Shown: in pieces, positions 41,210 to 48,549 of the stretch | Numbering within the stretch: the first letter of the stretch is position 1 | Layout of the letters: each line of letters opens with the position of its first letter | Assembly: GCA_045546695.1 (NCBI GenBank) | Contig: JAZQDE010000047.1 | Span: 1 to 56,737, forward strand | Direction: 5' to 3' | Source: SIG424 sp045546695 | GTDB lineage: Bacteria; Bacillota; Clostridia; UBA1212; UBA1255 | DNA length: 56,737 nucleotides | Notes under the pieces: generated by a model | Told to the model about the DNA's origin: nothing | What the model saw: only the letters and a program-made list of their open reading frames with translations | Databases searched by the model: none | Made by a program: the position numbers and the translations under genes

Positions 41210-42826
41210 TCACGATAAAACGAAAATTATCATTTCACCAAAAGACGTTGCCACAATAAAATCCTGATCAATATCTTTTGTTTCTGTAATGAGATAAGAT
41301 GCATCCTCTGAGAATTTATAGAGTTCTTTGATTGAGGATGACTCAAACATTATATATACCCCATCGTTGGCAAAATATACCTGAATATCGTTCTTCTTTA
41401 TACCTTCATCTCCGCTGGCAAGCACATCGCCACTCAGTATGACGCCATCTGCCGATAGCAACGACAGACTTCGAACTGACGAATCGCCATAGCGTGCCGT
41501 ATATAGAACGCGCGTACCTACAGTCGTATCAAAAGCCCTGAATTCAGGTTTCTGCCGTGACACAGGCACATTCAGCATATTCAGCTGAGAAGGATTATTT
41601 ATATTCACGTGATAAACGCCGTAAACGTAATTATTTATCTTGTTCAGCCAGCTGTCTGTGTTGCGGAGATTGACAATCACCGTGCCACCGGTCAACTTTC
41701 CTATATAAAAATTATTATAATCCGCTGTGAAAATTGACAAATATTTACTTATTGCGTCATTATCGTATCTGTATCTGTGGTCAAGCTCCAGTATTTCAAC
41801 GGCATTACCGCCGACAATTGCAAAAATGCTGTCTTCCGCATGTACGACAAAATTACCATTCATTGAATCATGTTGAATAATGCTGTGAATATAACCGACA
41901 TCAGGCGCTATGGCTGTAGCATTTTCACCATTATACAGTGCAAGCCGACCATCTTTCAGCGAATAGTATCCTTCAGGCGCCCCGTAGAAAAGTTCATTGC
42001 TTATTGATTTGAAATCATTGTCTGTTTTTGTGACCTTTTCACTGTCATAAAAATACAGACCGTCTTCTTTTTCGTAATAAACGGAGAAATTATCATATGC
42101 GTCATTGTAATTAAATTCGTCAGATGAAAAATGTACGTCTGCCACCTTATGGTCAATAACTTTAATGCTGAGTGTGTCAAAATCATATTCATAGAGCATA
42201 TGTCTGTAATCGAGAATCACAGCCTTGTTGTGATTCTCATCATAATCAGCCACAACGTCTGTCTTTATCAGATGATTGTCCCCGTCATAAAAAAGCATAA
42301 GCCTGTTACTTGCTTCGTATCCTGTAGCATAGAAAACGCAGGGGCCTTTTACTCCGGGAATCGAAACGATTTCAAAAGAGTTGACCTTATCGGAAATAAA
42401 TCCAAAAGTCATATATCTGAAATCGCAATAATACAGATACGGCATGCCATTAAATTCCAGCAGGAAAACAACGTATCTGCCGTCATCGCTGACGACACAA
42501 TTATCCTTGAAACTGAGTGTCTCATTAAGATCCGTCTTTTTATCATAGTAAGATACGTTTATCCCGGCAGGTGTAATATTTATAGCCTCTGACTTGTAGC
42601 TCATATATAACATCCTGTTTTCAACGTAAATAAATGGAAGCGCAGGATCGTCTATATCATACTCCCGGCCGTAATCATCCGAATGTATTATGTAATTCTT
42701 TTCAGGAGCTTTCGGCTCGCAAATCAGGTCAGTCAGATATGCGTCTACAGATTTAATCTGCAGAACCCCAAGAATACTTAACACAATACACAAAACAATA
42801 ATCGCGCCTATAAGAACACGTTTCAT
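41210..42826 (-). CDS. Membrane-anchored, probably beta-propeller protein
   Basis: 538 residues: a short basic N-terminus and one helix (about 3-22) anchor a ~510-residue extracytoplasmic domain made of short repeated strands with Tyr/Asp-rich turns (TyrTyrCysAspPheArg, TyrPheAlaAsnAspGlyValTyr and similar), a look of WD/TolB/DUF5050-like propellers. No catalytic motif or lipobox is visible. The start overlaps the end of the upstream gene (ATGA), so the two are a coupled pair. Function unknown; ligand sensing, polymer binding or protein assembly are all possible. Confidence 0.7.
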   Translation of the reverse strand: MKRVLIGAIIVLCIVLSILGVLQIKSVDAYLTDLICEPKAPEKNYIIHSDDYGREYDIDDPALPFIYVENRMLYMSYKSEAINITPAGINVSYYDKKTDLNETLSFKDNCVVSDDGRYVVFLLEFNGMPYLYYCDFRYMTFGFISDKVNSFEIVSIPGVKGPCVFYATGYEASNRLMLFYDGDNHLIKTDVVADYDENHNKAVILDYRHMLYEYDFDTLSIKVIDHKVADVHFSSDEFNYNDAYDNFSVYYEKEDGLYFYDSEKVTKTDNDFKSISNELFYGAPEGYYSLKDGRLALYNGENATAIAPDVGYIHSIIQHDSMNGNFVVHAEDSIFAIVGGNAVEILELDHRYRYDNDAISKYLSIFTADYNNFYIGKLTGGTVIVNLRNTDSWLNKINNYVYGVYHVNINNPSQLNMLNVPVSRQKPEFRAFDTTVGTRVLYTARYGDSSVRSLSLLSADGVILSGDVLASGDEGIKKNDIQVYFANDGVYIMFESSSIKELYKFSEDASYLITETKDIDQDFIVATSFGEMIIFVLS

Positions 42827-44259
42827 TTGTCAAACCTCCGCCGTGTCTTGATAAGCACTGAAAAGAAGACAAGAACTGCAATAAATATCCAGTCTATTAT
42901 CTCATAAACCTTAATAAAGCCATCACGTACAGTCAGCATAAGTTCTACCTCTGCAAGCTTATCAGCAAGGACTGTCGAATCATCAAAGAGACGAACTACA
43001 ACGTCTGTTTTGCCTCCCAGAGAATGGTAAGTGTATATATTCTTTTCATTGTCCATTGTGAAAAGGATTTTTGTTCTCTGATTCGGAGTAAGACGGATTG
43101 ACTCTATAATATCAAGATTTTCATCGTACAGATCAATATTAATATTATATCTTTGAGATTTGTATGAAGTCAGAGTATAGGTTGTCATAGCAATAAACTG
43201 TGTCTCGTCTTCAAACAAAATATTCAACGGCATTGGAACAGCGTAATCATCAAAAGCATTGAACTCCACAGCCTCTGTGTTGTTGCCATCCTTATCCACA
43301 TTCTGTAAAAAAACAGATGCCTGAAGTGTATAGTCGATAACTCCGTCAGGTGTAATAACCTGGAAATCCGTATGATTGCCATAATATGTCAGGCGATAAA
43401 ATTCATCTATGGACATCTCCGTAAGAGTGTCCCCTTCTTCTATATTCTTTGAATAATCAATATATCTGCCATATGCTGTAAAATTACCATTTCCGGTATG
43501 CTTCAGTGACGCAATGGTAGAAATTGTATTTTCCTTTTCACAGTACACGTTCTGCCAGAGCATTGTGCCCTGTGAATCGTATCCTGCGATAAATGAATCT
43601 TTAAACGAGTCAAGCAATTCATCCATTGCCAGTGTGCCGCCGATAACGAATGTGTCCCCGCCCTTGCTCACGCAGAGCACTTTTGCAACATTTGTAAGCG
43701 GGAGTGTCGTCTCAAGAATGCCATCTTCTGTAAAAATATACACACAGAAATTGGAAACACATGCATATAGACTGTCATCAGAATCAACGGGAATGACGTT
43801 ATAAAGAATATCTTCTTCCGGGGCTGCGAGCGGAATCGTTTTTTCAAGTTCATAATCGTAATTTACAAAATACAACCGACCTGAAACATCGCGGAAATCT
43901 TCAAGATTTTCATCAATGCAAGAGAAAACAAACCCATCTTCATGAGCTGTTATTCCGGTAATTTCAACAGCCCTGCCGGATTCACCGAGGGTCGAGTAAG
44001 CAAGAACATTGCCCTCTTTGCTGTAAACTTTATAGTAACTCCGGTTCTGACTGGTGCCATAGTCATACATTCCGTATATCAGCATATTACCATCGGGCAA
44101 TATACACATATTCTGGGGGTCGGCCGCAATCTCTTCGGTGTCACTTACGTCGCCTGTGTAAAATTCATTGCACACGTAAAGAGAGTAGTAGAATGTCGTC
44201 AATGCTAAAACTACTACAAGTATAACGAGAAAAGCATATATATAAACTTTTTTTGTCAC
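42823..44259 (-). CDS. Two-helix membrane protein with large extracytoplasmic domain
   Basis: 478 residues: N-terminal helix (about 5-27), a ~420-residue extracytoplasmic domain of beta-strand repeats (LysValTyrSerLysGluGlyAsnValLeuAlaTyrSer, SerAspAspSerLeuTyrAlaCysValSer), then a C-terminal helix (about 446-468) followed by LysThrArgArgArgPheAspLys. Both termini would be cytosolic. GTG start at 44259 is supported by AGGAG eight bases upstream. It is coupled to the next gene by ATGA. Not recognised as a named family; the repeats suggest a propeller with a role in the same complex as its partner. Confidence 0.72.
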   Translation of the reverse strand: MTKKVYIYAFLVILVVVLALTTFYYSLYVCNEFYTGDVSDTEEIAADPQNMCILPDGNMLIYGMYDYGTSQNRSYYKVYSKEGNVLAYSTLGESGRAVEITGITAHEDGFVFSCIDENLEDFRDVSGRLYFVNYDYELEKTIPLAAPEEDILYNVIPVDSDDSLYACVSNFCVYIFTEDGILETTLPLTNVAKVLCVSKGGDTFVIGGTLAMDELLDSFKDSFIAGYDSQGTMLWQNVYCEKENTISTIASLKHTGNGNFTAYGRYIDYSKNIEEGDTLTEMSIDEFYRLTYYGNHTDFQVITPDGVIDYTLQASVFLQNVDKDGNNTEAVEFNAFDDYAVPMPLNILFEDETQFIAMTTYTLTSYKSQRYNINIDLYDENLDIIESIRLTPNQRTKILFTMDNEKNIYTYHSLGGKTDVVVRLFDDSTVLADKLAEVELMLTVRDGFIKVYEIIDWIFIAVLVFFSVLIKTRRRFDK

Positions 44260-44306
44260 TTTGTTATCTCCTCTTTACTATCGCACATAAAATACATACA
44301 TTCTTT

Positions 44307-44335
44307 AGTATAACACTTAAAAGATTTTTTGTGTA
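44307..44335 (-). promoter_or_regulatory. Promoter of the paired membrane-protein genes
   Basis: Minus-strand TACACA (44330-44335), 17-base spacer, TATACT (44307-44312), about 45 bases before the GTG start. The -35 is poor. Confidence 0.45.
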
Positions 44336-44344
44336 GTAAAAATA

Positions 44345-44536
44345 TTACTTTTTGAACAGCGGACCATACGCTTTGCACGCACGATAGTCCTGACCTTCCG
44401 CATCGCTTCCGAATGCGTTCCATGCCGCAGGTCTGAAAATATCTTTTGCCGGTACGTTATGCATGCACACAGGAATCCGGAGCATTGACGCAAGTGTAAT
44501 CAAATCGGCACCGATGTGTCCGTAGGATATATTATG
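44345..44536 (-). pseudogene. fucI: 3' remnant of an L-fucose isomerase gene
   Basis: On the minus strand an open frame of about 63 codons ends in TAA at 44345 and reads through the C-terminal signature of FucI: GlyAlaAspLeuIleThrLeuAlaSerMetLeuArgIleProValCysMet, PheArgProAlaAlaTrpAsnAlaPheGly, and GluGlyGlnAspTyrArgAlaCys ... TyrGlyProLeu. These match what I recall of the E. coli FucI C-terminus. A TGA at 44537 ends it upstream, and no start codon with a ribosome site exists, so about nine tenths of the gene is gone. This explains most of the 463-base stretch 44260-44722; the rest (44540-44639) has only a 5-bp inverted repeat near 44575-44588 and AT-rich sequence. Confidence 0.8.
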
Positions 44537-44639
44537 TCATAAAAAGTGAGATATTACCATAATTTATTTTGATTCCGCTACCAGCGGATCATTGCATTTA
44601 CATCCTCTTTTAATCGTAAAAAAAATATTTTTTTACCTA

Positions 44640-44668
44640 TTGACACAACTCCCTCAACAATATATAAT
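44640..44668 (+). promoter_or_regulatory. Consensus promoter of the tRNA pair
   Basis: TTGACA (44640-44645), 17-base spacer, TATAAT (44663-44668): exact SigA consensus, as expected for stable RNA. Confidence 0.9.
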
Positions 44669-44722
44669 AGCCAAGCGCTCTTGCTGAATGTACAGTAGGT
44701 CGTTTAGTGAGAGGCCGCATGT

Positions 44723-44799
44723 GGCGGCGTAGCTCAGCTGGCCAGAGCATTCGGTTCATACCCGACAGGTCGTAGGTTCAAATCCCACCGCCGCTACCA
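44723..44799 (+). tRNA. tRNA-Met (anticodon CAT)
   Basis: Acceptor GGCGGCG/CGCCGCT, D-arm GCTC...GAGC, anticodon loop TTCATAC, discriminator A and encoded CCA (44797-44799). It looks like an elongator Met tRNA rather than initiator (no unpaired first base of the CGCGGGG type) or Ile2. Two stems are imperfect: T27 faces C43 and A51 faces C63. Confidence 0.88.
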
Positions 44800-44805
44800 T
44801 AATTT

Positions 44806-44877
44806 GGCCCCTTGGTCAAGAGGTTAAGACATCGCCCTTTCACGGCGGCGACACGAGTTCGATTCTCGTAGGGGTCA
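44806..44877 (+). tRNA. tRNA-Glu (anticodon TTC)
   Basis: Acceptor GGCCCCT/AGGGGTC, anticodon stem TCGCC/GGCGG with loop CTTTCAC, T-arm CGAGT TCGATT CTCGT, discriminator A. CCA not encoded. Six bases after the Met tRNA's CCA, in the same transcript. Confidence 0.92.
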
Positions 44878-44880
44878 CTA

Positions 44881-44913
44881 AAAAACAGTTTCCGGATTCC
44901 GGAAACTGTTTTT
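44881..44913. terminator. Bidirectional Rho-independent terminator
   Basis: AACAGTTTCCGG and CCGGAAACTGTT face across a three-base loop (44896-44898), flanked by A5 before and T5 after, so it works both for the tRNA pair and for the convergent NlpC-like lipoprotein gene. Confidence 0.92.
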
Positions 44914-44943
44914 ATTTTGCTTTCGTTTTCAACTGTAATTAAA

Positions 44944-45726
44944 TCAGTCTTTGAGTGGAACCGGTCTATATGCAAAGAAAAAGTCAACAATCGGTTCGCT
45001 GAACGGCTGTTCTGACTGAATTCTTCTGTCCGAGCCACAGTCATATCTGAAGTGATTGTCTCCCGAATCATGTCCTGCGTACAAGAAAGTATGCGCACCA
45101 TACATATCGCCTATGCTTGATTTTTTCGGGAATACAAATACCAGGTCCCCTGCCTGCAGATCTTCAACGTCTGTTATCTTGATGAAATCATGTTTCTTGA
45201 ACCATGTCTCAAAATCGTGGTCATCTTTACGTTTGTCATAAACGTATATTCCATTGTCTTCCGGCTGGTCTGTATAACCTGCATCGTACAATGCCCAGTT
45301 TACGAATCTGTCACAGCTGACAATCTTTGCATCGTGATTGATAGCAGGATTCAATGGTGCATGACCATATTTAAAGCCTTCTTCGCGCACGTAGTCGGTA
45401 ATCTTTTTACCGGCACTTAAGATGTCTGCTACAAGTTCTGAGTACGTAGTATACACAACCTTGCCGTCATCAAGACATACCTGATAACCATATCTTGCCA
45501 ATTCGTCTGCCTGTTCCTTAGCCTCTTCAAGATTATCGTACTCATACGTCTCCATCTTTGCCTGAGCTGTTTTTACATAGAAGCTACCACTATATCCCTC
45601 CGGAACAGTATATCCATCGTCTTCACTGCAGGCACTGCCTGAGCAAATCATAACGAACATAAGTCCTAAAACGGTGACTCTGAGCAGAATCCTGATAAAT
45701 TTACTACTAACATTAGTTGCCTTCAT
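44944..45726 (-). CDS. NlpC/P60-like lipoprotein (copy 1)
   Basis: 260 residues. Signal and lipobox (CysSerGlySerAlaCys, Cys near 33). Residues ~50-110 hold a small domain (SerPheTyrValLysThrAlaGln ... TyrGlyTyrGlnValCysLeuAspAspGlyLysValValTyr). The catalytic-looking half has ValSerCysAspArgPheValAsnTrpAlaLeuTyr (nucleophile Cys) and TyrGlyAlaHisThrPheLeuTyrAlaGlyHis (His), a papain-type order. The hydrolysed bond is unknown; wall peptides are the obvious candidate. A paralogue lies directly upstream, each with its own promoter. Confidence 0.75.
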   Translation of the reverse strand: MKATNVSSKFIRILLRVTVLGLMFVMICSGSACSEDDGYTVPEGYSGSFYVKTAQAKMETYEYDNLEEAKEQADELARYGYQVCLDDGKVVYTTYSELVADILSAGKKITDYVREEGFKYGHAPLNPAINHDAKIVSCDRFVNWALYDAGYTDQPEDNGIYVYDKRKDDHDFETWFKKHDFIKITDVEDLQAGDLVFVFPKKSSIGDMYGAHTFLYAGHDSGDNHFRYDCGSDRRIQSEQPFSEPIVDFFFAYRPVPLKD

Positions 45727-45764
45727 AATAAATACACCTTCTTCTTTTCTTATGTGCTGTTGAT

Positions 45765-45793
45765 ATAGTAATGTATATTACAAATTAAGTCAA
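45765..45793 (-). promoter_or_regulatory. SigA promoter of NlpC-like copy 1
   Basis: Minus-strand TTGACT (45788-45793), 17-base spacer, TACTAT (45765-45770). Confidence 0.6.
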
Positions 45794-45799
45794 CCCAAC

Positions 45800-46570
45800 T
45801 TACTTCTCAACCTCAGGCGCCCTGAATGCTGTGATAAATATTCTGTTATCACCTTGTGACAGAGGCTCTAAGAATGGCTGCTCAAACTCTACGGCTTCAG
45901 TGCCCTTGATACACCAGATTCTTTCGTTGCTGCCCGCATCGTAACGGTAATACATGCCTGTCTCATCATCTTTGCCTGCAAGCAGGAAAACGTGGCCGTA
46001 CGGTTCTGCCTGGCCTTCGTAACCTACGTATATAACGTCACCGGGAAGCAGGTCTTTTTCATTGGTAATCTCTGTAAAACCATTTTTACGCATGAAAGGA
46101 ATCAGGTCAGCCATAAGGCCGTGTGCTGTCGGCTGTCCTTCTGAAAAACCGGAATTATACAATATCCAACCAACGAGGCGGTCGCATGAAACAAGCTTTT
46201 CAGGTGCGGCAGAATCCCAGTCTATGGCTGGATTTATAGAAGCATGGCCGTATGAATAATTTTTGTCTCTGATATAGTCAGCTATCTTTTTTCCTTCATA
46301 TATAAGCATTGCGGAGCGAAGTGTTTTTCCGGGAGCATATATAAAATCACCGTTTGAATCAAAAACCGCATATCCATATTGAGTATTTTCATCAGCACAT
46401 TTCTTTGCATCATCAAGACTGTCAAATTTGCCGATCTGTGTATCTTCTTCATTATATGGAGAACGAACGTAATACGGACCAACGCCCTCATCTTTACAGG
46501 AAGTCATAAGTGGACATGCAAGCATCATTGCCAGCACGAGTAATAATATCTTTTTACCATTGAATTTCAT
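45800..46570 (-). CDS. NlpC/P60-like lipoprotein (copy 2)
   Basis: 256 residues, paralogue of the next gene with the same plan: signal and lipobox (MetThrSerCys), the ArgSerProTyrAsnGlu region, the TyrGlyTyrAlaValPheAspSerAsnGlyAspPheIleTyr block, IleAlaAspTyrIleArg, ValSerCysAspArgLeuValGlyTrpIleLeuTyr with the nucleophile Cys, and TyrGlyHisValPheLeuLeuAlaGly with the His. Both share TyrArgTyrAspAlaGlySer/TyrAspCysGlySer near the C-terminus. This copy is diverged, so the duplication is old. Starts with AAAGGAAA upstream. Confidence 0.75.
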   Translation of the reverse strand: MKFNGKKILLLVLAMMLACPLMTSCKDEGVGPYYVRSPYNEEDTQIGKFDSLDDAKKCADENTQYGYAVFDSNGDFIYAPGKTLRSAMLIYEGKKIADYIRDKNYSYGHASINPAIDWDSAAPEKLVSCDRLVGWILYNSGFSEGQPTAHGLMADLIPFMRKNGFTEITNEKDLLPGDVIYVGYEGQAEPYGHVFLLAGKDDETGMYYRYDAGSNERIWCIKGTEAVEFEQPFLEPLSQGDNRIFITAFRAPEVEK

Positions 46571-46627
46571 ATATTTTATTTCCTTTCAATACATAAATAA
46601 CGTCGGGTCTTTTGCCTTATTTTCACG

Positions 46628-46656
46628 ATTATACATTAACCAGGATTTATAATCAA
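46628..46656 (-). promoter_or_regulatory. SigA promoter of NlpC-like copy 2
   Basis: Minus-strand TTGATT (46651-46656), 17-base spacer, TATAAT (46628-46633). Confidence 0.6.
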
Positions 46657-46678
46657 GCACGGCATTTGTGATGATAAG

Positions 46679-46694
46679 ATATGCCCGGGCATAT
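46679..46694. promoter_or_regulatory. 16-bp perfect palindrome at a promoter
   Basis: ATATGCCCGGGCATAT is a perfect palindrome whose last base is the first base of the -35 at 46694-46699. A dimeric repressor or activator could bind it. It also lies about 25 bases upstream of the divergent promoter, so it could control both genes. Confidence 0.55.
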
Positions 46695-46722
46695 TGACCT
46701 TCAAATCATTCTTTGATAAAAT
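46694..46722 (+). promoter_or_regulatory. SigA promoter of the phosphoesterase lipoprotein gene
   Basis: TTGACC (46694-46699), 17-base spacer, TAAAAT (46717-46722). Confidence 0.65.
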
Positions 46723-46762
46723 TACAAAACTTATATTGCATAAATGGAAGGAGATTTCAGAG

Positions 46763-48448
46763 ATGGCCCAGAAGAAGAGTAACCATGTCTTTTCACGCGC
46801 ACCTTATTTTATAACACTTGCAATAGTAATAATTCTCGCGCTCGGCGCAATCGTTACGATGACGGCCTGCAGCGAGACAGAATCAGGCAGTTCAGGCCTT
46901 TGTCTTGCATCAAACGGCGAGAGCGAATATACCGTTGTTTATCCTTTTACAGATGACATTGATAAAGATGACGAATATTTCAGAGCTGCGAGGACTCTTG
47001 TAAATTCTCTTACTACAAATACAGATGCTATTATTCCGCTTCTTGATGAAGAAGAAGCCGGCAAGTCCTCTGAAAATGCCAAAGAAGTTATCATCGGCAA
47101 TACATCAAGATACGAATATACCCAAGAAGAGCTCGACAAGATCGGCGATCTTGGTTATATGATAAAGACTGTTGGCAATAAAATCCTTATTATGGGAAGC
47201 GATGCCAGAACAACCACTGCCGCAGTCAACCATTTAATTACATTTTACATGGACAAGGAAGCGAAAGAAATGACAATACCGGACGGATTGTTTACAATCA
47301 ACTATATTGAGCCAATCGTAGAGCCCGAGACACCACCGGCTGCTGAATTTTTATATGGCCCGACAGTATTTGTTGTTGAAGACGAATACCAGATTATTTA
47401 CCACACAAATCTCGAAGGTCTTGCATGGGTTGAGATTGACGGCGTTAAATATTACGATGAGTATGCAGGCATTATAAAGAGCGAGACTCCACATCACAAC
47501 ATAGCAGTGCCGATGGAAGTACTTGACAAAGCAAAGAGTTATACGATTAATTTTGCACCTGTATACCAGCGCAAGCCCTACTCCCCCACATCCGGCAAGA
47601 CAATCAGTGAAACGTATAAGTTCAGACCTGTTGATACAAGTGACGGTGTTCAGATTTATACAATTGCTGACTCACACAGTGTAACAGATCTTTGCAGCAA
47701 CGCTGCCAAGTATTACGGCGACAAACTCGACCTGCTCGTGCTTTGTGGCGACATCCTCTCTGAGAGTACTTCTTTACAGAAAATGTATGATATAGCAATT
47801 ATTGCCAAAAATGTTACAAACGGCGAGATCCCTGTTGTTTATGCAAGAGGCAATCACGAGATAAGAGGAGAGGCTTCAGAATATATCGACGACTACATCG
47901 GCACAGCAAACGGCAACCCGTATTTCACATTCAGACTTGGTAATATCTGGGGCGTTGTTCTTGACTGCGGTGAGGACAAAGCTGACTCACACGTTGAATA
48001 CGGCGGAATGATTGCTTTTGACAATTACCGCAGACAGCAGACAGAATTCCTCAAGGAAGTTGTTGCAAATGCTGACAGCGAATATAACGCAGATGGAGTT
48101 GAGTACCGTATCGCAGTTTGCCACGTTCCTTTCCCGATACAAGAAGATTATCCCCCGTCACCTGACATTTTCAGAGAATGGACAGCGCTCTGCTCGCAGA
48201 TGGATCTCGACATTATGATCACAGGTCACCACCACTCAATCGCTATAAAAGAGCCCGGTCTTATCACTCCTCAGCAGGATTTCTATGTGGTAGTTACTTC
48301 CAGAAGTAACAGACAGGTAGGCGAAGGTGAAGATGCATATATGATGTACACAGGTACTGCAATCGACCTTACAGAAGACACTGTAACAGTTACGTTTACA
48401 GACGACAAACTCAACGTCGTTGAGGGCGGAAGAACCTGGGACAGATAG
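46763..48448 (+). CDS. Metallophosphoesterase lipoprotein with N-terminal sugar-enzyme-like domain
   Basis: About 561 residues. Signal and lipobox (MetThrAlaCys near 35) place it on the outer membrane face. Residues ~55-180 (GluValIleIleGlyAsnThrSerArg ... IleLeuIleMetGlySerAspAlaArgThrThrThrAlaAlaValAsnHisLeu) resemble the N-terminal domain of GH20/GH67-type proteins. The C-terminal domain has full metallophosphoesterase motifs: AlaAspSerHis, CysGlyAspIle, GlyAsnHisGlu, CysHisValPro and GlyHisHisHis. ATG at 46763 follows GGAAGGAG; the frame's extra N-terminal codons are not used. Substrate unknown. Confidence 0.82.
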   Translation: MAQKKSNHVFSRAPYFITLAIVIILALGAIVTMTACSETESGSSGLCLASNGESEYTVVYPFTDDIDKDDEYFRAARTLVNSLTTNTDAIIPLLDEEEAGKSSENAKEVIIGNTSRYEYTQEELDKIGDLGYMIKTVGNKILIMGSDARTTTAAVNHLITFYMDKEAKEMTIPDGLFTINYIEPIVEPETPPAAEFLYGPTVFVVEDEYQIIYHTNLEGLAWVEIDGVKYYDEYAGIIKSETPHHNIAVPMEVLDKAKSYTINFAPVYQRKPYSPTSGKTISETYKFRPVDTSDGVQIYTIADSHSVTDLCSNAAKYYGDKLDLLVLCGDILSESTSLQKMYDIAIIAKNVTNGEIPVVYARGNHEIRGEASEYIDDYIGTANGNPYFTFRLGNIWGVVLDCGEDKADSHVEYGGMIAFDNYRRQQTEFLKEVVANADSEYNADGVEYRIAVCHVPFPIQEDYPPSPDIFREWTALCSQMDLDIMITGHHHSIAIKEPGLITPQQDFYVVVTSRSNRQVGEGEDAYMMYTGTAIDLTEDTVTVTFTDDKLNVVEGGRTWDR

Positions 48449-48469
48449 CATTTTACCGACAAAAATATC

Positions 48470-48498
48470 TTGAATTAGAACATGATTGGATTTATACT
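48470..48498 (+). promoter_or_regulatory. SigA promoter of the ABC exporter genes
   Basis: TTGAAT (48470-48475), 17-base spacer, TATACT (48493-48498). The predicted start (~48505) falls inside the left arm of the terminator hairpin at 48499-48527. Confidence 0.6.
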
Positions 48499-48531
48499 AA
48501 AGTTTGTGTATTTTTTACACAAACTTTTTTT
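48499..48531 (+). terminator. Terminator between the lipoprotein and ABC genes
   Basis: A 12-bp stem (AAAGTTTGTGTA 48499-48510, TACACAAACTTT 48516-48527, loop 5) followed by T4 more. It ends the phosphoesterase transcript just before the ABC genes. Confidence 0.88.
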
Positions 48532-48549
48532 ATCTGAAAGGAAAAATCT

